Shown here: piece after piece, positions 46,284 to 54,482 of the stretch
Numbering within the stretch: position 1 is the first letter of the stretch
Layout of the letters: each line of letters begins with the position of its first letter
NCBI GenBank assembly: GCA_014653355.1
Contig: JACWEO010000003.1
Coordinates: 1 to 64,000, forward strand
DNA length: 64,000 bases
Direction: 5' to 3'
From: Pelagibacterales bacterium SAG-MED47
Lineage (GTDB): Bacteria > Pseudomonadota > Alphaproteobacteria > Pelagibacterales > Pelagibacteraceae
Translations under genes and position numbers: made by a program
The notes under the pieces: generated by a model
Told to the model about the DNA's origin: nothing
The model's database searches: none
Seen by the model: only the letters and a program-made list of their open reading frames with translations

Positions 46284-48506
46284 ATGAAGATTAAGAATGT
46301 AGTAGTTATTGGTTCAGGAACAATGGGAAGTGGGATAGCTGCTCATTTATGTAATGCAAATATACCAGTCACTCTACTAGATTTGAAAACAGAAATTAGT
46401 GAAAAAGCAAGAGATAGAATTCATAAATCAAGACCACCTTTATTAATTGATAAATCAAAAATTAATAATATTAAAATTGGAAATATAGATGATAACTTTG
46501 ATGTAGTTAAGGATGCTGATTGGGTTGTTGAAGCAGTTGTTGAAAGAATTGATATCAAACATCAAATTTATGAAAAAATATTTAGAACAAGAAAAGAAGG
46601 AGCGATTGTTTCTTCAAATACATCGTCGATTCCAATAAAAGTTTTATCTGAACATTTAACAGATACTGAAAAAAAAGATTTTTGTATCACACATTTCTTT
46701 AATCCAGTTAGATACATGGGGTTATTAGAAATAGTAAAAAATGAAAATAATGATCTTGAAAAAATTAATCAATTAAAGGAATTCTGTGAAATTGAATTAG
46801 GTAAAGGAGCTATTGTTTGTAATGATACCCCAGGATTTTTAGGGAATAGAGTCGGTGTTTATGCCATGCAAATAGCTATGACGGAAGCTTTTAAAATGAA
46901 AATGTCAGTTGAGGAGGCAGATGCAATTTTTGGAAGACCAATGGGAATTCCAAAAACAGGAGTGTTTGGTTTATACGATTTGATTGGTATTGATTTGATG
47001 GCAGATGTTTTAAAAAGTTTTATTAAAGAGTTACCCGAGACAGATAAATTTCATGAAGTTGCAAAAGAAATTCCATTAGTAAAAAAATTAATTGAGACTG
47101 ATTACACCGGAAGAAAAGGTAAGGGTGGATTTTATAGAATAAACAAAACTGGAACTACAAAAGTCATGGAAGCTATTAATCTTGAGACTGGTGATTATTC
47201 ACCTACTAAAAAGATTGATGTTAAATCAGACAAGGTAGATCTTAAAGGATTGATCAATAGAAAGGACAAATATGGTGAATATGCTTGGTCTGTAATATTA
47301 AAAATAATTAAATATGCATCTTCATTAGTTCCAGGAATTACAAAAGAATTTAATGATATTGATGAAGCAATGAGACTTGGATTTAACTGGGCCAAAGGAC
47401 CTTTTGAAATGCTTGAAGAAATTGGGGTTAAAAATTTCTTTGATAGAGTTGATGATTTTACTGGGAATAGTTTTTTGGAAAAATTATCTAAATCTAAGAA
47501 TGAAAATTTTTATGGTGAAAGACAAAAATATACAAATATCGAAACGTTAGGAAAAGTTAAGAAAACAGCCTCAAGTTCTGATGGAAATGATTCAGCTAAA
47601 ATTTATAGGTTTAATGATTATAATATCGTTGAGTTTACTACTAAAGCTAACGCTTTAGATTATGACTCTATGGACGCCTTGAAAAAAGCTACTGATAAAC
47701 CTTTAATTATAATTAATGAAAGTATGCAATTTTCAGCTGGTGTAAACTTAACTTACACAATGCAATTTGCTGACAAAAATGATTTTAAATCTATTGAAAA
47801 ATTTATCAAATACTTCCAAGAAACATGTAAGCATTTGAAATATTCAAAATACCCAGTAATTTCTGCTCCTTCTGGATTAACATTGGGGGGCGGATTCGAA
47901 GTAATGGTGCAAAGTAATTTTGTAGCTTCGCATACAAATATTGTGGTTGGACTAGTTGAAACTATTGTCGGTTTAATTCCTGCAGGTGGCGGATGTAAGG
48001 AAATGCTAGCAAGATGGCTTGATACTGATGAAGCAAAATCAGATCCTAATTTTGCTCCACTAAAAGTCTTTGATATCATTGGGTATGGTAAGACAGCCAC
48101 GTCACCAGTTGAAGCAGAACCTTTGAAATACTTAATGCCAAGTGATAAAAGAATAATGAATAGAAATAGTTTATTAGAAGTTTCTAAAAAAATCTTAAGC
48201 GAAAATAAAGATTTTAAACCACCTGAAGAACTAAGTTTTAAATTACCTGGAAAAGCTGTAATAGGTGAAATGGATAAAATTTTAGAAAAACTTTATAATG
48301 ATAAAGTGATATTAGATCATGGAGTTGAGGTTGCTAAGGAACTTGCACATGTTTTGAGTGGTGGTGATACTACAATCGATAAAACTTTATCTGAAGATGA
48401 TTTGTTTAAATTAGAGCTTGATGCTTTTATGAAACTAATAGAAACTCAAAAAACACAAGACAGAATTAAACATACTCTCTCAACTGGTAAGCCTCTAGTT
48501 AACTAA
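46284..48506 (+). CDS. 3-hydroxyacyl-CoA dehydrogenase/enoyl-CoA hydratase fusion
   Basis: A 740-residue two-domain enzyme. The N-terminal half is 3-hydroxyacyl-CoA dehydrogenase with NAD-binding GSGTMGSGIAAHLC (10-23) and the catalytic His in CITHFFNPVRYMG (about 138). A second dehydrogenase C-terminal domain follows at about 340-400. The C-terminal part (about 445-640) is a crotonase fold with oxyanion-hole segments FSAGVNLTY and LTLGGGFEV and a Glu in VETIVGLIPAGGG. The order is reversed relative to FadB/FadJ, where crotonase comes first. Oxidation of a short acyl-CoA is likely. Its position after the importer suggests the imported compound ends as an acyl-CoA. Confidence 0.9.
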   Translation: MKIKNVVVIGSGTMGSGIAAHLCNANIPVTLLDLKTEISEKARDRIHKSRPPLLIDKSKINNIKIGNIDDNFDVVKDADWVVEAVVERIDIKHQIYEKIFRTRKEGAIVSSNTSSIPIKVLSEHLTDTEKKDFCITHFFNPVRYMGLLEIVKNENNDLEKINQLKEFCEIELGKGAIVCNDTPGFLGNRVGVYAMQIAMTEAFKMKMSVEEADAIFGRPMGIPKTGVFGLYDLIGIDLMADVLKSFIKELPETDKFHEVAKEIPLVKKLIETDYTGRKGKGGFYRINKTGTTKVMEAINLETGDYSPTKKIDVKSDKVDLKGLINRKDKYGEYAWSVILKIIKYASSLVPGITKEFNDIDEAMRLGFNWAKGPFEMLEEIGVKNFFDRVDDFTGNSFLEKLSKSKNENFYGERQKYTNIETLGKVKKTASSSDGNDSAKIYRFNDYNIVEFTTKANALDYDSMDALKKATDKPLIIINESMQFSAGVNLTYTMQFADKNDFKSIEKFIKYFQETCKHLKYSKYPVISAPSGLTLGGGFEVMVQSNFVASHTNIVVGLVETIVGLIPAGGGCKEMLARWLDTDEAKSDPNFAPLKVFDIIGYGKTATSPVEAEPLKYLMPSDKRIMNRNSLLEVSKKILSENKDFKPPEELSFKLPGKAVIGEMDKILEKLYNDKVILDHGVEVAKELAHVLSGGDTTIDKTLSEDDLFKLELDAFMKLIETQKTQDRIKHTLSTGKPLVN

Positions 48507-49142
48507 CATTCTTAGAGAATTTATAAAGTCAGGCCTTAGTACATATTGAGATTTATTTAAATATTTTATTGTCCCCAAAGCTTCTAATCCATAAATTACT
48601 TTTCCAATAGGGGTATACTCAGTTTCATATAATGGTTCATCTTTAAGAATTATAAAGAATTGACTATCTTCAGTATTATATTTTTGTGTTCTAGCAAAAC
48701 CAACACTTCCTTTATCAAAACTAAAAGGATAATCTAATTCTGAGTTAATCGTTCCTAATCCAGATTTTCCAGTTCCAATTTTTAAATAGTCAATATTTCC
48801 CTTTTTACCAAACTCCAAGTCTCCTGCTTGAACAAGTGTATCTTTAATTACTCTATGAAAAGCAATATCATCATATGCTTTGGATCTAACTAATTTTTTA
48901 AATCTTTTTACGGCCTCAGGTGAAATTTCAGGGTAAAGTTCAATTATAACATTTCCACATGTAACATTTAAAACGGTAATATTTTTTGGATTATCAAAAG
49001 TAATCTTTTGGGGATCGTAACTTTTTATAAATAAACATTTGTCTTTTATCAAAAAGAAAGAACCAAAAAAAAATATTGCTAAAATAACTATAAAAGTAAA
49101 AATTATTTTTTCTAAATTTGATGCCCTTATTTTTTTGATCAT
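48495..49142 (-). CDS. Cyclophilin-type peptidyl-prolyl isomerase, membrane-anchored
   Basis: A 215-residue protein with an N-terminal membrane helix at about 13-32 and a cyclophilin domain (about 53-210). Typical elements are GNVIIELYPEISPEAVKRF, YDDIAFHRVI with the catalytic Arg/His region, GSVGFAR, DSQFFIILKD and TPIGKVIYGLEAL. The anchor and following region predict a periplasmic location, so it may help fold exported proteins. Its 3' end overlaps the dehydrogenase-crotonase gene by 12 bases in a convergent layout. It overlaps the metallopeptidase-like gene by 4 bases. Confidence 0.9.
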   Translation of the reverse strand: MIKKIRASNLEKIIFTFIVILAIFFFGSFFLIKDKCLFIKSYDPQKITFDNPKNITVLNVTCGNVIIELYPEISPEAVKRFKKLVRSKAYDDIAFHRVIKDTLVQAGDLEFGKKGNIDYLKIGTGKSGLGTINSELDYPFSFDKGSVGFARTQKYNTEDSQFFIILKDEPLYETEYTPIGKVIYGLEALGTIKYLNKSQYVLRPDFINSLRMLVN

Positions 49143-49873
49143 AAAATAAAATTTTGATCAATTTTGATTAGATTACTTTTAATAAACTCAATTTTTCTTT
49201 TTAAAATTGGATCAAGATTATTTAAATTTACTCCAATCATTAAATGGGAAAAAACCTCTGCCATATCCTCAGAAGCAGTAGATTGTGAATATTCTGAAAA
49301 AAAACCTTTAGTTCTACTATAAGTACTAAGCCCTAATTTATCTGTGCAGGTAGAGCATTCAGCGTATTTAAATTCTTTGACATTAAATTTAGACCAGACA
49401 TTTTTATCAAATAATTGCTTAAAACTATCATTTATAATATGGAACACTTCATGGTGAATTACACGTTCAAAATAATCTTCGTTAAATTTGATATCTATGA
49501 TTAATGTTTTCATTACATGATTAGGAATTCCAGCAGTATTAATTTTTGATATGGATAAATCCTCACACAGGACTATGTATTTAAGATTAATTTTTTTAAG
49601 AAATTCTTGACTATATCTATTTAAATTTTTTTTTATTATTTTGTATTTTTGATCGAGAATTTTCTTTTCAGAATTATAACAATTTATATTTTTTTCAATA
49701 CCAAGAGTAAAAGGTTGTTTGGCATATAAGTATCTAAGTTTGTTTGGAGTTTTAATGTCATAAATTTCTAAATTTGGAATTTTTATAAGATTGTAAATAG
49801 TATCAGCTTGAGTTTGATTAAAAATAAATAAAGATAGTATAATTAATCTAATTAAGCTCATAAATTTACACAT
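49139..49873 (-). CDS. Exported HExxH putative zinc metallopeptidase
   Basis: A 244-residue protein with a signal peptide (about residues 1-23) and the zinc-binding motif HEVFH in ERVIHHEVFHIIND (about residues 141-145). EDMAEVFSHLM near residue 209 has a Glu that could be the third zinc ligand. A CSTC pair lies between. No well-characterised family is recognised; it resembles putative zinc-binding metallopeptidases of unknown role. It precedes and overlaps the cyclophilin gene, so both may act in the periplasm. An in-frame ATG at 49861 is an alternative start four codons later. Confidence 0.72.
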   Translation of the reverse strand: MCKFMSLIRLIILSLFIFNQTQADTIYNLIKIPNLEIYDIKTPNKLRYLYAKQPFTLGIEKNINCYNSEKKILDQKYKIIKKNLNRYSQEFLKKINLKYIVLCEDLSISKINTAGIPNHVMKTLIIDIKFNEDYFERVIHHEVFHIINDSFKQLFDKNVWSKFNVKEFKYAECSTCTDKLGLSTYSRTKGFFSEYSQSTASEDMAEVFSHLMIGVNLNNLDPILKRKIEFIKSNLIKIDQNFIL

Positions 49874-49899
49874 AGAAGATATTCCAATTTAGATGAATG

Positions 49900-49908
49900 T
49901 GATACAAT
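49900..49908 (+). promoter_or_regulatory. Extended -10 element before the ureohydrolase gene
   Basis: TGA followed by TACAAT (49903-49908) forms an extended -10 element. The predicted start is at about 49914-49916, on the GTG at 49915, again implying a leaderless message. No -35 box is evident. Confidence 0.35.
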
Positions 49909-49914
49909 TTTACT

Positions 49915-50874
49915 GTGAAAAAAAAAAGAAATAAAGATCCAATCCAACCAGTAAGTGGAACCAAAGTGCCACGGTTTGCTGGTCCTTCAACATTCGCAAG
50001 ATTACCTGAGCTGAGAGATGTGGAGAGTTGCGATGTTGCAATTGTCGGGATTCCATTTGATGCTGGAACCAGTTACAGACCAGGTGCAAGATTTGGACCT
50101 CAAAGTATTAGACAAGCTTCCAGACACTTAAGAACAAATTACCATCCAAGTTATGATGTTGAACCTTTCAAAGTACAACAGGTAGCTGATGCAGGAGATA
50201 TCACTTGCAACCCATTTAATATTGAAGAGGCAATTAAACAGATAGAGGTGGGAGCTGAAGAATTATTGAATAAAGTCGGGGGAATTATAAGTCTTGGTGG
50301 TGACCATACAATTGCATTTCCATTGTTAAAAGCTGTTAATAAAATTAACAATGGTCCAGTAGCTTTAGTGCATTTTGATGCTCACCTAGATACTTGGGAT
50401 ACTTATTTTGGTGCACCTTACACTCATGGTACGCCTTTTAGAAGAGCAAGGGAAGAAAATTTATTTTTAGATGATGCTTCAATGCATGTGGGTATAAGAG
50501 GACCTTTGTACAGTAGAGATGATATCAAAAATGATGAAAGTTTTGGATTTAAGATTATTCATTGTGATGAGTTTCAAACTCAAGGAACTGATAAAATTGC
50601 TGAAAGAATTAAAAAAAGAGTTGGAGATAACCCTTTATATCTATCTATTGATATAGATGTACTTGATCCTGCTTTTGCCCCTGGAACTGGAACACCAGAA
50701 ATTGCTGGAATGACTTCAAGAGAAATGGTTAACACTATAAGAGGTTTATCAGGTTTAAATTTAATTTCAGCTGATGTTGTTGAGGTTTCACCAGCTTATG
50801 ATCATGCTGAAGTAACCTCTCTTGCTGCAGCAACAATAGTTTATGAATTAACTAATTTGTTTGCAAAAAAATAA
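49915..50874 (+). CDS. speB: Agmatinase/ureohydrolase family protein
   Basis: A binuclear-metal ureohydrolase of 319 residues. Metal-binding motifs are SLGGDHTIAFP, HFDAHLDTWDT and SIDIDVLDPAFAPGTGTPE. Family members split agmatine, guanidinobutyrate, guanidinopropionate or guanidine to urea plus an amine. The exact substrate is not certain; the loop THGTPFRRA differs from E. coli SpeB and is more like the guanidino-acid/guanidine group. The start is a GTG with no ATG before the conserved region. An aldehyde dehydrogenase follows 20 bases on, as expected in guanidino-compound or polyamine catabolism. Confidence 0.88.
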   Translation: MKKKRNKDPIQPVSGTKVPRFAGPSTFARLPELRDVESCDVAIVGIPFDAGTSYRPGARFGPQSIRQASRHLRTNYHPSYDVEPFKVQQVADAGDITCNPFNIEEAIKQIEVGAEELLNKVGGIISLGGDHTIAFPLLKAVNKINNGPVALVHFDAHLDTWDTYFGAPYTHGTPFRRAREENLFLDDASMHVGIRGPLYSRDDIKNDESFGFKIIHCDEFQTQGTDKIAERIKKRVGDNPLYLSIDIDVLDPAFAPGTGTPEIAGMTSREMVNTIRGLSGLNLISADVVEVSPAYDHAEVTSLAAATIVYELTNLFAKK

Positions 50875-50894
50875 GGAAAGGTTAGGAGTCTGCT

Positions 50895-52328
50895 ATGGAA
50901 AATAAAAAAAATTTTTATATAGATGGTAAATGGGTAACGGCTGTAAGCAAAGAAGAAATTAAAGTAATCAACCCTGCTACAGAAGAAGAATGTGCTGTAA
51001 TATCATTAGGAAACAAAGAAGATGTTGACTTAGCAGTAAACGCTGCAAAAAAAGCTTATAGTTCATGGGCATTTTCACCGAAAGAAGAAAGAATAAGATT
51101 ATTAGAAAAACTTTACGAGAATTATAAAAAAAGATGGGCAGATATTGCCAATGCAATTACTGTTGAAATGGGTGCACCAAAAGACTTTGCTACAAAACTT
51201 CAAGCTGGAACAGGTGCGGCTCATTTAAAGTCTTTTATTAAGTATTTAAAAAATTTCGAATTTGAAAAACCATTAGGTGAACATGCTCCAAACCAAAGAC
51301 TTATCTATGAACCAAAAGGAGTTTGTGCATTAATAACACCTTGGAATTGGCCAATGAACCAAGTTTGCTTAAAAGTTATGCCTGCAATTGCTTCTGGATG
51401 TACAATGGTTTTAAAACCATCAGAACTTGCGCCATTATCATCAATGATACTTGCTGAATTGATAGATGATACTAAATTTCCTGCAGGAGTGTTCAATTTA
51501 GTTAATGGAGATGGAGCCACAACAGGCGATGCACTAACAAGTCACCCAGATATAAATATGATTTCTTTTACAGGATCAACTAGAGCAGGAGCTTTAATTT
51601 CTCAGAATGCCGCTAAAGATTTTAAAAGAGTGAGTTTAGAATTAGGAGGCAAAGGTGCAAATATTATTTTTAAGGATGCTGATCCTGAAGCAATTGAAAG
51701 AGGTGCGTTAAGATGTTTTAGAAATTCAGGTCAATCATGTAATGCCCCTACAAGAATGCTAGTAGAGAAATCTATGTATAGTGATGCAATAGAAAGATTG
51801 AAAAAATATACAGAAAATTTTGAGGTGGGTGACCCTAAAAAAGAAGGAGAGCATATAGGCCCAGTGATTTCTGAAACTCAATATAATAAAATTCAAACAT
51901 TAATCAAAAAGGGAATTGATGAAGGTGCTAAATTAGTTGCAGGTGGACCAGGTAAACCACCAGGACTAGACAAAGGCTATTTTGTGAAACCTACTGTATT
52001 TGCAGATGTAAATAATAATATGGAAGTTGCAAGAACAGAAATTTTTGGACCAGTATTATCAGTAATTCCATTTGAAACTGAAGAAGAAGCAATTGAAATT
52101 GCCAATGACACACCTTATGGGTTAACAAATTATATTCAAACTAAAGATTCGGAAAAAGTAAAAAGAGTTGCGAGAAAGCTGAGATCTGGAATGGTTGATG
52201 TAAATGGGGCTGGTATTGCTGTTGATGCTCCATTTGGAGGGTTTAAACATTCAGGAATAGGTAGAGAAGCTGGTGAACATGGCCTTGAAGAATTTTTGGA
52301 AGTAAAATCTGTGGGTGGCTGGAGTTAA
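50895..52328 (+). CDS. Aldehyde dehydrogenase
   Basis: A 477-residue ALDH-family enzyme. It has the N-terminal YIDGKWVTA, the cofactor-binding ITPWNWPMNQVCLKVMPAIASG, the base Glu in LELGGKGANIIF (about 251) and the catalytic Cys in RNSGQSCNAPTRML (about 284). The preceding ureohydrolase suggests a guanidinobutyraldehyde or aminobutyraldehyde-type substrate; that is inference. A purine-rich stretch (AAGGAAAGGTTAGGAG) before the ATG contains ribosome binding sites. It is convergent with the M20 gene, overlapping by 4 bases. Confidence 0.9.
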   Translation: MENKKNFYIDGKWVTAVSKEEIKVINPATEEECAVISLGNKEDVDLAVNAAKKAYSSWAFSPKEERIRLLEKLYENYKKRWADIANAITVEMGAPKDFATKLQAGTGAAHLKSFIKYLKNFEFEKPLGEHAPNQRLIYEPKGVCALITPWNWPMNQVCLKVMPAIASGCTMVLKPSELAPLSSMILAELIDDTKFPAGVFNLVNGDGATTGDALTSHPDINMISFTGSTRAGALISQNAAKDFKRVSLELGGKGANIIFKDADPEAIERGALRCFRNSGQSCNAPTRMLVEKSMYSDAIERLKKYTENFEVGDPKKEGEHIGPVISETQYNKIQTLIKKGIDEGAKLVAGGPGKPPGLDKGYFVKPTVFADVNNNMEVARTEIFGPVLSVIPFETEEEAIEIANDTPYGLTNYIQTKDSEKVKRVARKLRSGMVDVNGAGIAVDAPFGGFKHSGIGREAGEHGLEEFLEVKSVGGWS

Positions 52329-53515
52329 TTTAGAAGAGATTGTTTTTTTAAACCATCTAAAAACTTTAAACACTTTTTTAATTCATCAAGTTCAATAAAT
52401 TCATCTACTTTGTGAGCTTGTTCAATTGAGCCTGGACCACATACAACTGTACTCATACCAATTTCTTGAAATAATCCTGCCTCCGTTCCAAAAGACACAA
52501 CTTCTCTTGAATTGTCACCAGTCAAACTTGAGACTAACTCACAGGCCTCAGATTTTTCAACTCGATCGAATCCTGTTACTTCACCTATTATTTCTTTTCT
52601 AATATTTGATTTAGCAAAAACTTTTTTCATTTCTGGCAAAAGAACTTCATTTGCGTATTCATCAATTTTTTTATTTAAAAAGACACCATCCTCTTTAACA
52701 ACTGGCCTCGTTTCCCAATTAATATGACACTTATCGGCTATAACATTATGTGCAATACCCCCAAATATTCCTCCTACTTGTAAAGTTGAAAAAGGAGGAT
52801 CAAATATAGAATCTTTGGGTGCTCTTTTTTTAAGTTCACTCCTTAATTCAATTAATTTCGACGCATATCTCGCTGCAAACTCGACTGCACTTACACCTTT
52901 ATGTGGAGCAGAGCTATGTCCTGCTAATCCTTCAAAATAAGTCGTATATTCATAACAACCTTTGTGAGCATCTATGATTTTCATTTTAGTAGGTTCACCA
53001 ATAATACAAATTCCATCTTGTATACTTCTTTTTTGAAGTTCTTTGATTAAAATAGGAGCTCCTATGCATGCTGTCTCCTCATCAAAGGTAAACGAAAAAT
53101 GAATATCTCTATTTAGTTTTATTTTTGCATAAATTGGAGCGAAAGCTAAAGTACATGCTATGAAACCTTTCATATCGCAAGAACCTCTACCGTAAAGTTT
53201 ATCACCTTTAATTGTCGCTTTAAAAGGATCGGTAGTCCAACTTTTAGAAACAGGCACTGTATCAGTGTGACCAGATAAAATTATTGGTTTAATACCATTA
53301 GATTTTTTTGCCCTGATAGTTGCAAAAAGATTTACCCTTTTTTTTTTATTATCAAATGTCTTAAAAGATGTTGCTCCAATTTTCTTTAATAAATTTTCAC
53401 AATAATTAATCAACTCACTATTATCTTCTCCAGAAATAGTCCTAAAACCTATTAGATCTGATAAAATTTTAACTGAATTATTGTATAATTCTTCTAAATT
53501 AATTTCTGTACTCAT
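52325..53515 (-). CDS. argE: M20 deacetylase (ArgE type)
   Basis: A 396-residue zinc-dependent deacylase. The first metal-binding region is LSGHTDTVPVS (about residue 81-91), the second GRGSCDMKGFIA (about 112-123). The catalytic Glu pair is in FTFDEETACIGAP. GLAGHSSAPHKGVSAVEFAA marks the dimerisation domain. It probably removes the acetyl group from N-acetylornithine. An alternative is another N-acyl amino acid, including acetyl-diaminobutyrate from ectoine breakdown. It is divergent from csaA with a 29-base gap. Confidence 0.87.
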   Translation of the reverse strand: MSTEINLEELYNNSVKILSDLIGFRTISGEDNSELINYCENLLKKIGATSFKTFDNKKKRVNLFATIRAKKSNGIKPIILSGHTDTVPVSKSWTTDPFKATIKGDKLYGRGSCDMKGFIACTLAFAPIYAKIKLNRDIHFSFTFDEETACIGAPILIKELQKRSIQDGICIIGEPTKMKIIDAHKGCYEYTTYFEGLAGHSSAPHKGVSAVEFAARYASKLIELRSELKKRAPKDSIFDPPFSTLQVGGIFGGIAHNVIADKCHINWETRPVVKEDGVFLNKKIDEYANEVLLPEMKKVFAKSNIRKEIIGEVTGFDRVEKSEACELVSSLTGDNSREVVSFGTEAGLFQEIGMSTVVCGPGSIEQAHKVDEFIELDELKKCLKFLDGLKKQSLLN

Positions 53516-53544
53516 AACTAATAATTAATATAAATATTGCATTT

Positions 53545-53886
53545 ATGAAAGAAGAAATAACGTACGATATTTTTGATAAAATTGACATGAGGGTTGGGAC
53601 AGTAATTTCAGTTAAAAAAAATGAAAAAGCTAGAAAACCCTCATTAGTTGTTCAAGTAGATTTTGGAAAAGAAATTGGCATCAAACAATCCTCAGCTCAG
53701 ATCACTCATTTTTATAATGAAGAAAACTTAAAAGGTAAACAAGTTGTGGGTGTTTGTAATTTTGCAGAAAAAAATATAGCTGGAATTGTTTCGCAAGTTT
53801 TAATTTTAGGTTCTATTGATAAAGAAGGTAAAGTAATCTTAATTCATCCATCTCAAGAAACTGAAAATGGGCTGCCAATAGCATAA
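53545..53886 (+). CDS. csaA: CsaA-type tRNA-binding domain protein
   Basis: A 113-residue single-domain protein with the OB-fold tRNA-binding domain: FDKIDMRVGTVISVKKNEKARKPSL, IGIKQSSAQITHFY and VVGVCNFAEKNIAG. CsaA is a small homodimeric chaperone-like protein that binds tRNA and possibly preproteins. It starts 29 bases from argE on the other strand and lies 2 bases before the LysE gene. Confidence 0.9.
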   Translation: MKEEITYDIFDKIDMRVGTVISVKKNEKARKPSLVVQVDFGKEIGIKQSSAQITHFYNEENLKGKQVVGVCNFAEKNIAGIVSQVLILGSIDKEGKVILIHPSQETENGLPIA

Positions 53887-53888
53887 AT

Positions 53889-54479
53889 ATGCATCCTGAA
53901 ATATTATCGATTGCATTATTTTGGTTTGTGACAGCTTATACTCCTGGACCAAATAATGTTGTTGCTTCATATTCAGGTTTTAACTTTGGAATTTATAAAA
54001 CTATCCCTCATATTCTTGGAGTGACCTTAGGTTTTACTTCATTAGTTTTTTTTTTAGCTATTGGTCTGACAAATATATTTAGATTATTTCCAATTTTACA
54101 AATTATAATTAAATATTTAGGAACTTTATTTTTGATCTATTTAGCTATTAAAATTGCATTATCCACGATATCAAAAGATAACAAAAAAAAAAATCCTGTT
54201 AGATTTATCGAAACATTTTTATTTCAATTTTTAAATCCTAAAGGTGTAATGGTCGCAGTTATAGTTGTATCTACTTATGTAGAGTTAGGAGAAAATTATC
54301 TTAATTATGCAACTCAAGTTATCTTTACTGCTTTTATTTTTTCTTTCACCAGTATTATTTTATGGACCTTTTTGGGTAAATTTTTAAGGAAATTTGCGAC
54401 AAATGATAAATTTATTAAATTCTTTAATTATGCTATGTCTGTACTTCTTCTTTTGAGCATAATTACATTTTATATATAA
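53889..54479 (+). CDS. LysE-family exporter
   Basis: A 196-residue membrane protein with about six predicted helices and the family element FVTAYTPGPNNVVASYSGFNFG near the N-terminus, with FLNPKGVMVAV in the second repeat. It belongs to the LysE/RhtB group, of which this window has two. The substrate is not predictable. It follows csaA by 2 bases and precedes acnA by 3. Confidence 0.87.
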   Translation: MHPEILSIALFWFVTAYTPGPNNVVASYSGFNFGIYKTIPHILGVTLGFTSLVFFLAIGLTNIFRLFPILQIIIKYLGTLFLIYLAIKIALSTISKDNKKKNPVRFIETFLFQFLNPKGVMVAVIVVSTYVELGENYLNYATQVIFTAFIFSFTSIILWTFLGKFLRKFATNDKFIKFFNYAMSVLLLLSIITFYI

Positions 54480-54482
54480 ACT

